Source of the DNA: RGIG3102 sp964525015
GTDB taxonomy: Bacteria > Bacillota > Clostridia > Oscillospirales > Ruminococcaceae
Assembly (NCBI GenBank): GCA_964525015.1
Contig: CAZGFY010000010.1
Span: 1 to 56,628, forward strand
Length of the DNA stretch: 56,628 bases
Reading direction: 5' to 3'
The number at the start of each line of letters is the position of its first letter. Positions within the stretch are counted from its first letter, which is position 1. Below, one piece after another: positions 33,198 to 41,743 of the stretch. The translations under genes were made by a program, and so were the position numbers. The notes under the pieces are model-generated. The model saw only the letters and a list, made by a program, of their open reading frames with translations, had not been told where the DNA came from and ran no database searches.

Positions 33198-33458
33198 ATG
33201 CTAAATATTGGTTTTGGCTGTATGATAAATAAAAATCGAATAATAGCTGCACTTTCGCCAGAATCAGCACCTGTTAAAAGAATGATAACAAAAGCTAAAA
33301 GTGATAAAGTGCTAATAGATGCTTCTTTTGGAAGAAAAACAAAAACAGTGCTTATAACCGACACAAATCAAATTATATTATCTGCTTTTTCAGCAGAAAG
33401 AATTTTTGGAATAGATAAAGAAAGCTTATTAAAGTTTATGGAGAGCGAAGATGAATAA
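33198..33458 (+). CDS. remA: RemA/DUF370 family DNA-binding regulator
   Basis: An 86-residue protein matching the RemA (YlzA) family: MLNIGFGCMINKNRIIAALS, ESAPVKRMITKAK, IDASFGRKTKTVLITDTNQI. In Bacillus RemA activates biofilm matrix genes and osmoprotection by binding repeated DNA sites as an oligomer. Ribosome binding site GGGGGAG is excellent. It overlaps gmk by 8 bases. The direct repeats just upstream are a striking coincidence given RemA's repeat-binding behaviour. Confidence 0.92.
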   Translation: MLNIGFGCMINKNRIIAALSPESAPVKRMITKAKSDKVLIDASFGRKTKTVLITDTNQIILSAFSAERIFGIDKESLLKFMESEDE

Positions 33459-34014
33459 TAATGTAGGGAAAAATTTAATAGTTGTTTCAGGGCCATCAGG
33501 CTGTGGAAAAGATACAGTTGTAAAGTATATTTTAGCAAATGATGAAAGATTCACTCTTTCAGTTTCTGCTACAACAAGAACTAAAAGACCAACTGAGAAA
33601 AATGAAATTGATTATATCTTTTTATCAACAACAGAATTTGTTGATAAAATTTCTAAAAATGAATTTCTAGAACACACGCTATATTGTGGAAACTATTATG
33701 GAACACTAAAAAGCCAGATAGAAAATAAAGTTAGCGAAGGTAAAATTGTTGTTTTAGTTATCGAAGTTGAAGGGGCACAAAATGTTAAAAAAGTGTATCC
33801 TGATTCTTTAGCTATATTTATAGCACCACCATCTTTAGAAGAACTTGAAAGAAGATTAAGAAATAGAAATACTGAAGATGAAAACGGAATTAAACAAAGA
33901 CTATTTAAAGCAAAAGAAGAGCTAGGCTTTAAAAGCAGTTATGATTACATAGTTGAGAATAATTCAGTTGAAGAATGTGCAAAATCAATTGTAAGTATAT
34001 ACGATAATAATTAA
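33451..34014 (+). CDS. gmk: Guanylate kinase
   Basis: Phosphorylates GMP to GDP. The 187-residue protein has the P-loop GPSGCGKDT (residues 14-22), SVSATTRTKRPTEKNEIDY for GMP binding, EFLEHTLYCGNYYGT, and the lid IKQRLFKAKEE. The P-loop residue after the Lys is Asp (GKD) rather than the usual Ser (GKS/T), while the following Thr is kept. Overlaps remA. In Bacillus-like operons rpoZ and coaBC follow gmk; here priA follows after 17 bases. Confidence 0.95.
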   Translation: MNNNVGKNLIVVSGPSGCGKDTVVKYILANDERFTLSVSATTRTKRPTEKNEIDYIFLSTTEFVDKISKNEFLEHTLYCGNYYGTLKSQIENKVSEGKIVVLVIEVEGAQNVKKVYPDSLAIFIAPPSLEELERRLRNRNTEDENGIKQRLFKAKEELGFKSSYDYIVENNSVEECAKSIVSIYDNN

Positions 34015-34031
34015 TAAACGGAGGTGGCTTT

Positions 34032-36254
34032 ATGCTCACAGCAGGTGTGGCAGTTGATAAAGCCACTCTCAATTTTGATAAGCTTTTTTCTTATAAAGTG
34101 GATGAAAAGTTTATAAATGATATAAAAATCGGCTCAATTGTGCTAGTTCCTTTTGGCAGAGGGGACACATTAAGGCTTGGAATTGTTTTATCTTTACAAA
34201 ATGAAGAAGAAAATCCTAAAATTAAAAGAATAATTGATTTTAAAAATGATGAAAGCAGGATAACTGAAAATTCTCTAAAACTAATTCATCATTTAAAAGA
34301 AACAGTTTTTTGCACCTATTTTGATGCTGTTAAGGCAGTGTTTCCTTATGGTGCATTATATAAAATTCAAGATAATAAATTAGTTCCAGAATTAGTGGGG
34401 CACACTGAGAAAGCGTACACAATTAATAAGGATTTTGATGCATCAGTGTTAAAAGGTAAAAAGCAGATTGCCTTGTATGAATTATTAAAAGATAAAGAGT
34501 TATCAGCTAAAGAAATTTCTAGTTATGATATTGGAAAATCTGTTATAGATAAATTAGCTAGTTTAAATGCTTTAGAAATTAAGATAAGAGATAGAGATAT
34601 TTTATTAAATATAAATACCCAAAAAAACAAAGAAGATGTGTTTTTATCTTCTGAGCAAGAAAAGGTTTTTAATGATATTATAAAAGCAAAAGACGAAAAA
34701 CCACATTTAATTTACGGCGTAACATCTTCGGGCAAAAGTATGATATATATAAAGCTTATTAAAAAAGCTTTAGAAAAGGGTAAAGGGGCAATGCTTTTAG
34801 TTCCAGAAATATCATTAACGCCCCAAATGATACAGCTTTTAAAAAGCTATTTTGGGGATATAGTAAGCGTTATACATTCTAAATTATCAAACACCCAAAG
34901 AATAACTCAGTATAATAGGCTTTTAAATAAAAAAGCAAGGGTAGTTGTGGGAACAAGGAGTGCGATTTTTGCTCCTATCGAAGATTTAGGCGTTATAATA
35001 ATTGATGAAGAGCACGAAAAAACCTTTAAAAGCGAGAATACCCCAAGATATTCAGCAATTCGCTTAGCATCTTTTTTAGCAAAGGAAGAAAAAGCAAAAT
35101 TAGTTTTAGCGAGTGCAACGCCTAGTATTGAAAGCTATTATCTAGCTCAAAATGGATATTATCATCTTCATATTATTAAAAATAGATATAATGATATGCC
35201 AATGCCAACAGTTGAAGTTGTTGATATGTCAAAGCAGAGTATAATCGGAGATACAGCAGTTGTATCAAATGTTATAATTAAATATATAGCGCAAAATATA
35301 ATTGATGAAAAGCAGAGCATAATATTAATTAATAGAAGAGGATATCAAACAATCGGCGTTTGCTCTAGCTGTAAAGAGGCATTAAAATGCGAAGATTGTA
35401 GCGTTAATTTAGTTAAACATAAAACTAAAAATAAATTATCTTGCCATTACTGTGCAAGAAATTATGAAGTGATAGATGTTTGCCCTATTTGCCAAGGTGA
35501 GATAGAATATAGGGGGTATGGCACACAACATATCGAAGAATACATTCAAACTGTTATCCCAAAGGCTAGAATTCTAAGAATGGACGCAGACACAACAACT
35601 AAGAACACTTCTCACCAAGATATGCTTGATTCATTTAGAAAAAAAGAGTATGATATACTAATAGGCACTCAAATGGTTGCAAAAGGGTTGGATTTTAAAG
35701 ATGTTAATTTAGTTTGTGTTTTAGGGATTGATTCTTCATTAAATCAGCCTAGTTTTAACGCTAATGAATATGCTTTTAGTTTGATGACTCAAGTTATCGG
35801 AAGAGCAGGCAGACAAGAGGCAGGAGCAAAAGCCGTTATTCAAACATTTGATAGCGAAAACCCTATAATTGAGCTTGCAAAAAATCAAGACTATGAAAAT
35901 TTTTATCAAAATGAGATTGCATATAGAAAATTAAATACCTATCCACCATACTGTTCGCTTTGCACAGTTGCATTTACAAGCAGTAAGGAAGTTAGATGTG
36001 TGAAAGATGCTAGTTTATTTTTGAATATATTAAAAAAATATTCGCATTTAATGGGAAATCAGCCCCTAACAGTTTTAGGGCCAGCACCATTCGATGTTGA
36101 AATGGTGAGTAAAACATATAGATGGAAACTCACTATAAAATGCATAAACAATAAATTATTTAGAGATTATTTAAATAAAGCAATTGATGAATATTTAAAA
36201 AATAATGAAGTTAGAAGTGGAATATATATAAATATGAACCCACTTCAAGAGTAA
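34032..36254 (+). CDS. priA: Primosomal replication protein N' (PriA helicase)
   Basis: PriA recognises stalled forks and reloads the replisome. The 740-residue protein has the 3'-end-binding N-terminal domain (LTAGVAVDKATLNFDKLFSY), Walker A GVTSSGKS, DEEH box (IIDEEHEKTF), helicase motif LASATPSIES, and the zinc region with four CxxC pairs (CSSC, CEDC, CHYC, CPIC). VIGRAGRQEAG and the C-terminal domain are complete. Ribosome binding site GGAGGTGG. Confidence 0.96.
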   Translation: MLTAGVAVDKATLNFDKLFSYKVDEKFINDIKIGSIVLVPFGRGDTLRLGIVLSLQNEEENPKIKRIIDFKNDESRITENSLKLIHHLKETVFCTYFDAVKAVFPYGALYKIQDNKLVPELVGHTEKAYTINKDFDASVLKGKKQIALYELLKDKELSAKEISSYDIGKSVIDKLASLNALEIKIRDRDILLNINTQKNKEDVFLSSEQEKVFNDIIKAKDEKPHLIYGVTSSGKSMIYIKLIKKALEKGKGAMLLVPEISLTPQMIQLLKSYFGDIVSVIHSKLSNTQRITQYNRLLNKKARVVVGTRSAIFAPIEDLGVIIIDEEHEKTFKSENTPRYSAIRLASFLAKEEKAKLVLASATPSIESYYLAQNGYYHLHIIKNRYNDMPMPTVEVVDMSKQSIIGDTAVVSNVIIKYIAQNIIDEKQSIILINRRGYQTIGVCSSCKEALKCEDCSVNLVKHKTKNKLSCHYCARNYEVIDVCPICQGEIEYRGYGTQHIEEYIQTVIPKARILRMDADTTTKNTSHQDMLDSFRKKEYDILIGTQMVAKGLDFKDVNLVCVLGIDSSLNQPSFNANEYAFSLMTQVIGRAGRQEAGAKAVIQTFDSENPIIELAKNQDYENFYQNEIAYRKLNTYPPYCSLCTVAFTSSKEVRCVKDASLFLNILKKYSHLMGNQPLTVLGPAPFDVEMVSKTYRWKLTIKCINNKLFRDYLNKAIDEYLKNNEVRSGIYINMNPLQE

Positions 36255-36269
36255 GAAAGGAAGCAAAAT

Positions 36270-36797
36270 ATGGCTTTAAGGACAATAGTAAAAGATGGTG
36301 ACCCAATTTTAAATAAAAAGTGTAAACCAGTAACAGAATTTAACGAAAAATTAGCACAACTTCTTGATGATATGGCTCAAACAATGGAAGAGGCTCACGG
36401 ATTAGGGCTTGCTGCACCACAAGTTGGGCTATTAAAAAGAGTTTGTATAGTTTTAGATCAATATCTTGATGAAGAGGATAACGAAATTGATGAAGTAATC
36501 GAGCTTATCAATCCAGAAATCATCAAAAGAGAGGGCGAGCTTACAATTTTTGAAGGCTGTTTATCATTTCCAGGAAGAAATGGAAAGATAACAAGACCAC
36601 ACACAGTTGTAGTTAAAGCGCAAGATAGAAACGGTGAATGGTTTGAGCTTGAAGCAGAAGAAATTTTAGCAAGAGCAATCTGCCACGAGTGCGACCATTT
36701 AGATGGCATTACTATCCTGCAAAATGCTGATGTTTTCTATGAAGATTTAACAAAAGAAGAAATACAAAAATTAAACTTGGACGAAGAATATGAATAA
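36270..36797 (+). CDS. def: Peptide deformylase
   Basis: Removes the N-formyl group from nascent proteins. The three active-site motifs are clear: GLGLAAPQVG (44-53), EGCLSFPG with metal ligand Cys97, and HECDHLDG with His139, Glu140 and His143. Length 175 residues. The central insert (QYLDEEDNEIDEVIE) is a little longer and more acidic than in E. coli. Overlaps fmt by 8 bases, so deformylase and formyltransferase are coupled. Confidence 0.96.
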   Translation: MALRTIVKDGDPILNKKCKPVTEFNEKLAQLLDDMAQTMEEAHGLGLAAPQVGLLKRVCIVLDQYLDEEDNEIDEVIELINPEIIKREGELTIFEGCLSFPGRNGKITRPHTVVVKAQDRNGEWFELEAEEILARAICHECDHLDGITILQNADVFYEDLTKEEIQKLNLDEEYE

Positions 36798-37722
36798 AGA
36801 AAACACAAGAATTCTTTTTATGGGAACTCCTGAGATTGCAAGAGATTCTCTTGAAGAATTAATAAAAGATGAGTATAATATTATCGGAGTTTTTACAAGA
36901 GAAGATAAGCCTGTTGGAAGAAAGCAGATTGTCACTCCACCACCAGTTAAGGTTTTAGCTAGTGAAAATAATATTCCAGTGTATCAGCCAGCAAAATCCT
37001 TAAAAGGGGAATACACAAGTTTAATAAAAGAGTTAAACCCTGATTTGATTGTTGTGGTTGCGTATGGGAAGATTCTTCCAAAAGAATTAATCGAAATTCC
37101 AAAATTAGGCTGTATAAATCTTCACGTTTCACTTTTGCCAAAATATCGAGGTGCAGCCCCTATTCAGCACGCTTTAATTAACGGAGATGAAAAAACAGGG
37201 GTAACTGTTATGCGAATAGATGAAGGGCTTGATACTGGTAATATAATCTCAGTGCTGCCAATTGATATTGATGAAAATGAAGGACAGCTTGAATTATTTA
37301 ATAAAGTTAGTAATTTAGGAAAAGCCTTTTTATCAAAAACTGTTGGCGATATAATTAAAGGCGATTTCACTGAAACTGTGCAAAATGAAGCTGAAATGAG
37401 TTTAGCACCACCACTTAAAAAGGAAATGGCTTTATTCAGTTTTGATACAGATTATAAAGTTTTGCATAATAAAATAAGAGGACAAAATCCTTGGCCGGGC
37501 GCGTTTTTTATCTATGATGATAAAAAAGTTAAGGTTTTAAAGGCTTTAAAATCAGATAAAAAAGGAAAAGTGGGCGAAATTTTATCATTAAAACCACTTA
37601 CTGTTGCTTGTAAAGATGGCTCACTTGAGCTTTTAACTGTTCAGCCAGAAAACTCAAAAGCTATGGACGGAAACGCTTACGCAATGGGCAGACGATTTAA
37701 AATTGGTGATATTTTAGTGTAG
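36790..37722 (+). CDS. fmt: Methionyl-tRNA formyltransferase
   Basis: Formylates initiator Met-tRNA using 10-formyl-THF. The 310-residue protein has ILFMGTPEIARDSLEEL, the LHVSLLPKYRGAAPIQHALI catalytic segment with the SLLPKYRG motif, GVTVMRIDEGLDTGNI, and the C-terminal OB domain ending GRRFKIGDIL. Coupled to def. Confidence 0.97.
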   Translation: MNKENTRILFMGTPEIARDSLEELIKDEYNIIGVFTREDKPVGRKQIVTPPPVKVLASENNIPVYQPAKSLKGEYTSLIKELNPDLIVVVAYGKILPKELIEIPKLGCINLHVSLLPKYRGAAPIQHALINGDEKTGVTVMRIDEGLDTGNIISVLPIDIDENEGQLELFNKVSNLGKAFLSKTVGDIIKGDFTETVQNEAEMSLAPPLKKEMALFSFDTDYKVLHNKIRGQNPWPGAFFIYDDKKVKVLKALKSDKKGKVGEILSLKPLTVACKDGSLELLTVQPENSKAMDGNAYAMGRRFKIGDILV

Positions 37723-37812
37723 AAATAAAAAATATTAAAATTTTAACGGAATTTTCAAACTTTATTGCTATATTATATTTAAAGATTATTTTAATAAAAA
37801 AGGAAGATGTTT

Positions 37813-38508
37813 ATGTTTTGGTATTATGATATATATTATATTATTTTAGTTTTGCCAGCAGTGTTTTTTGCAATGTGGGCACAATCTAAAGTGAAAGGTG
37901 CATATAGAAAATATTCACAGGTGAGAATTGGTGCATCAATGACAGGTTATGAAGCTGCTAGAAGAATTCTTGATGCAAATGGCTTAAGAAATGTTCAAAT
38001 TGAAAGAGTTTCAGGCGAAATGACCGACCATTACGACCCAAGAACAAATGTTATAAGGTTATCAGATGGGGTGTATAATCAATCAAGTATTGCAGCAGTT
38101 GGAATTGCAGCACACGAAGTTGGGCACGCTATTCAGTATGCAGAAAATTATTCGCCAATAAAATTAAGAGCTGCAATTATTCCTATTTCTCAAATTGGCT
38201 CAAACCTTGCGTTTCCAATGATAATTCTAGGATTAATCCTGCCAGTTTTTGAAATTTTAATTCCATTTGGAGTGCTATTATTTGCATCAGTTACAGTTTT
38301 TCAATTGATAACATTGCCAGTTGAATTCAATGCAAGCTCAAGAGCAGTTGAAGCCTTAGAAAGAGGTGGAGCTGTTAGCCAAGATGAGATTGGTGGAGTT
38401 AAAAAAGTGTTAACTGCCGCTGCTTTAACATATGTTGCAGCACTTGCAGTTTCAATCGCAAACCTACTTCGTATACTATTGATTGTGGGAGGAAGACGAA
38501 GAGACTAA
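37813..38508 (+). CDS. YugP-like membrane zinc metallopeptidase
   Basis: The 231-residue protein has an N-terminal membrane helix (YYDIYYIILVLPAVFFAMWA), the zinc motif HEVGH (His101, Glu102, His105) after GIAA, and two further hydrophobic stretches (~125-165, ~205-225). The SRAVEALERGGAVS segment is typical of PF04298 family members. I chose ATG 37813 because AAGGAAG precedes it by 8 bases; ATG 37807 is too close. Substrate unknown. The next gene starts on its stop codon (TAATG). In Clostridia this gene is commonly found between fmt and rsmB. Confidence 0.9.
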   Translation: MFWYYDIYYIILVLPAVFFAMWAQSKVKGAYRKYSQVRIGASMTGYEAARRILDANGLRNVQIERVSGEMTDHYDPRTNVIRLSDGVYNQSSIAAVGIAAHEVGHAIQYAENYSPIKLRAAIIPISQIGSNLAFPMIILGLILPVFEILIPFGVLLFASVTVFQLITLPVEFNASSRAVEALERGGAVSQDEIGGVKKVLTAAALTYVAALAVSIANLLRILLIVGGRRRD

Positions 38509-39866
38509 TGTCGTTAGATAAATCAAGAATTTTAGCCGTACAAGGCTTACTAAAAGTTGAAAGCTCAGGATATTCAAATCTTGTGCTTTCATCTCTTATA
38601 AATGACGGGGGCTTAAATGAAAAAGAAAAAGCCTTCACTGCAAAAATATTTTATGGAAGTATCGAAAAAAAGATAACTCTTAATTATATTTTGCAAAAAT
38701 TTATAACAAAACCATTGAAAAAACTTGATAAAGAAGTTTTAGCAATAATGCAAAGTGGGCTATATCAAATTATATATATGGACTCTGTGCCAAGCTTTGC
38801 TGCAATAAACCAAGCTGTTAGCTTATGCCCTTATTTTAAAAAGAGCAGTGCTAAAGGCTTGGTTAATGCTGTTTTAAGAAAGAGTGAAAAATTTTCGTTT
38901 GAAAATGAAAAATTTAAAAATGAAATTGAAAGATTATCAGTTGTGTATTCAGTGAGTGAAGAGATAATTAAGATAATCAGTAAAGATTATAAAGAAAAAA
39001 CAGAAGATATACTAAAATCCTTTTTATCATCACATGATTTACATATAAATATTAACACAACTAAGATTTCCGTTTTGGATTATTTAGATTTATTAAAAGA
39101 AAATAATATTGAGTATAAAAAAACAGAAATAGAAAACTGTATTTCAATAAATCATTCTAGCAGGATAACTAATCTAATTGGATTTAAAGAAGGATATTTC
39201 TTTGTGCAAGGATTTGAAAGTCAGTACGCTGTTTTTTGTGCCGAGATAAAAAAGGAATATTCTGTTTTAGATATGTGTGCAGCACCTGGGGGGAAAAGTT
39301 TTGCTGCTGCAAATTATTTAGATAACACAGGGGTTGTTTTATCGCTAGACCCTAATTTAAATAGATTAAAATTAATTGAAGATGGAGCAAATCGCCTAGG
39401 TTTTACTAATATAAACACAGAGAAAAACAATGGCGAAGTTTATAATGAAAGCTATGTAAATTATGATGTAGTGATATGCGATGTTCCGTGTTCTGGAATA
39501 GGAATAATTGCAAAAAAGCCAGATTTAAGATATAAAAATCTTGAAAATATCAATGATTTAGTAAAACTTCAATATGAAATTTTAAGCTGTGCAAAAGATT
39601 ACATAAAAAAAGATGGCAGAATAGTTTATTCCACTTGCACTATAAATAAAGCTGAAAATGAAGGAATTATAAATAAATTTTTAGAAGAAAATAAAGATTT
39701 TAAATTAGTAAAACCAAAATTAATTCCTAAAAGAAGTGTTTTAGAAAACGATATGGTTAAATTTATTCCGCATTTTAGCGAGAGTGAAAATAAATACTAC
39801 ACAGAAGGATTTTTTGTAGCAATTTTAGAAAAAGATAATTTAAAGTTGAAAGAGTTTGAAAAATAA
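38508..39866 (+). CDS. rsmB: 16S rRNA (cytosine-967-C5)-methyltransferase
   Basis: RsmB/Sun methylates C967 of 16S rRNA. The 452-residue protein has a NusB-like N-terminal RNA-binding domain (~1-140, QKFITKPLKKLDKEVLAIMQ), SAM motif LDMCAAPGGKSFAAANYLDN, DVPCSGIGIIAKKPDLRY with catalytic Cys and the second Cys in VYSTCTINKAENEGI. The ATG overlaps the previous stop by one base. A hairpin spans its stop codon (see findings on rlmN). Confidence 0.94.
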   Translation: MSLDKSRILAVQGLLKVESSGYSNLVLSSLINDGGLNEKEKAFTAKIFYGSIEKKITLNYILQKFITKPLKKLDKEVLAIMQSGLYQIIYMDSVPSFAAINQAVSLCPYFKKSSAKGLVNAVLRKSEKFSFENEKFKNEIERLSVVYSVSEEIIKIISKDYKEKTEDILKSFLSSHDLHININTTKISVLDYLDLLKENNIEYKKTEIENCISINHSSRITNLIGFKEGYFFVQGFESQYAVFCAEIKKEYSVLDMCAAPGGKSFAAANYLDNTGVVLSLDPNLNRLKLIEDGANRLGFTNINTEKNNGEVYNESYVNYDVVICDVPCSGIGIIAKKPDLRYKNLENINDLVKLQYEILSCAKDYIKKDGRIVYSTCTINKAENEGIINKFLEENKDFKLVKPKLIPKRSVLENDMVKFIPHFSESENKYYTEGFFVAILEKDNLKLKEFEK

Positions 39867-39956
39867 ATTTTTAAACTCTTGGTTTTGTGGTGGTTGTCAC
39901 CTTAAATTTATATGTGGAAACCCACACAAAACATCAAAAAAGGAATGGTCGTAAAT

Positions 39957-40982
39957 ATGCAAAAAATGGATATAAAAAGCTACACATTAGAAGAATTAGA
40001 AGAGTTTATTCTTTTAATTAATGAAAAAAAATTTGTGGCAAAGCAGATATATTCTTGGCTACATGAAAAATCAGTTAATGATTTTGATGAGATGAGCAAT
40101 ATATCAAAAAACTTAAAAGAAAAATTGAATGAAAAATGCTATCTGCCAAAACTTACAATTAAAAGAAAACAAGTTTCAAAAGATGGTACTATAAAATATC
40201 TTTATGAATTAGAGGATGGCAATGCTATCGAAACTGTTTTAATGAGATATGAGCACGGAAATAGTATCTGCGTTTCTTCCCAAGTCGGTTGCAGTATGGG
40301 GTGCAAATTCTGCGCATCTACTAAGGGTGGTAAAATAAGAGATTTAACAGCTTCTGAAATACTTAGCCAAGTGTATGAAACGCAAAGAGATATAAATGAT
40401 AGAGTTAGTAATATTGTTATGATGGGCATAGGCGAGCCACTTGATAATTTTGAAAACTCAGTTAATTTTATTAAGATTATATCTTCAAAAGAAGGCAAAA
40501 ATATATCACAAAGGAATATAAGTTTATCCACTTGTGGAATTGTTCCTAAAATATATGAACTTGCAAAACAAGATTTTTCAATCACTCTTTCAATATCACT
40601 TCACGCAACCACAAATGAAGATAGAAAGAAAACAATGCCGGTTACAAATGCTTACAATTTAAAAGAATTGATGACAGCGTGCAAAGAATATGTTAAAATA
40701 ACCAGTAGACGTATATCCTTTGAATATGCTATGATAAAGGATGTGAATGATTCTCTAGAAGATGCAAAACGCCTAAAGGATTTACTAAAAGGGATTATAA
40801 GCCATGTGAATTTAATCCCAACAAACCCAGTGGATGGCAGTGAATACTCTTCGAGTGATGATGATAGAATAAAAGAATTTCAAAAAAAACTACAAGAACT
40901 TAATATTAATGCAACTATAAGAAGAAGGCTTGGCACCGATATTTCAGCCGCATGCGGACAACTTAGAAATGAAACTAATTAA
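39957..40982 (+). CDS. rlmN: Dual-specificity 23S rRNA/tRNA adenine-C2 methyltransferase
   Basis: RlmN is a radical-SAM enzyme that methylates A2503 of 23S rRNA and A37 of some tRNAs. The CxxxCxxC cluster is at Cys112, Cys116 and Cys119 (VGCSMGCKFCAS), with NIVMMGIGEPLDNFE, LSISLHATTNEDRK and the C-terminal RRRLGTDISAACGQL containing the conserved Cys. I chose ATG 39957 because AAAGGAATGG precedes it; codons in frame extend to 39912. A 90-base gap with several hairpins precedes it. Confidence 0.96.
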   Translation: MQKMDIKSYTLEELEEFILLINEKKFVAKQIYSWLHEKSVNDFDEMSNISKNLKEKLNEKCYLPKLTIKRKQVSKDGTIKYLYELEDGNAIETVLMRYEHGNSICVSSQVGCSMGCKFCASTKGGKIRDLTASEILSQVYETQRDINDRVSNIVMMGIGEPLDNFENSVNFIKIISSKEGKNISQRNISLSTCGIVPKIYELAKQDFSITLSISLHATTNEDRKKTMPVTNAYNLKELMTACKEYVKITSRRISFEYAMIKDVNDSLEDAKRLKDLLKGIISHVNLIPTNPVDGSEYSSSDDDRIKEFQKKLQELNINATIRRRLGTDISAACGQLRNETN

Positions 40983-40997
40983 AATAAAAGGTGAGCG

Positions 40998-41726
40998 ATG
41001 AAAATTATAGGACGAACAGACATAGGGTATAAGAGAAGCGAAAATCAAGATAGATATCTCGCTGGAAAACTTTCTGAAAATTGTTTTTTCGGATTTGTTT
41101 GCGATGGAATGGGCGGAGTTGCCGGTGGAAGTATTGCAAGTAAAATTATCAGCGAAAATCTAGAAGAATTCTTATATATGAATGAATTTGAAAAAAGCTT
41201 TGATGATGAAGAAGTTATTTTAAATGCAATTGATAAAGCAAATTCTGAAATTTTTTCTTCTGCAAAACTAGATGAAAAATTAAAAGGTATGGGAAGCACG
41301 ATAACAGGATTTACACTTATTGGAGATAAATGCAGAGTGTATAATGTTGGAGATAGTAGAACATATGTATATAGAAAAGGCGTTTTAACTCAAATAACTG
41401 AGGATCATTCTATTGCTTATGAATTATATAAAAATGGCAGTATCACAAAAGAAGAGATTGCCACATACCCACAAAAAAATTATATAACAAGGGCTGTTGG
41501 TGTTTCGAGTGAAGTTGAGGTTGATATGTATACACTAACTTTAGAAAAAGATGATATAGTTATTGTTGTATCTGATGGGCTATCAAATTTTGTATCAGTT
41601 GATGATATTATAAATTTAATAAAGCTAAATGAAAATATTTTTGATTTAGCACAAGAGTTACTTCAAAAGGCTCTTAAAAATAAAGCGAGTGATAATATAA
41701 CGGTTGTAACTGCTTTATATAATTAA
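40998..41726 (+). CDS. prpC: PP2C-type serine/threonine phosphatase
   Basis: The 242-residue phosphatase has the metal-binding and catalytic motifs TDIGYKRSENQDRY, FVCDGMGGVAGG, GSTITGF, VGDSRTYVYR, VSDGLSNFV and ASDNITVV. It reverses phosphorylation by the adjacent kinase PrkC, with which it forms a conserved pair. It starts 15 bases after rlmN. Confidence 0.96.
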   Translation: MKIIGRTDIGYKRSENQDRYLAGKLSENCFFGFVCDGMGGVAGGSIASKIISENLEEFLYMNEFEKSFDDEEVILNAIDKANSEIFSSAKLDEKLKGMGSTITGFTLIGDKCRVYNVGDSRTYVYRKGVLTQITEDHSIAYELYKNGSITKEEIATYPQKNYITRAVGVSSEVEVDMYTLTLEKDDIVIVVSDGLSNFVSVDDIINLIKLNENIFDLAQELLQKALKNKASDNITVVTALYN

Positions 41727-41743
41727 AAAAGGAGAGGTTTTTA

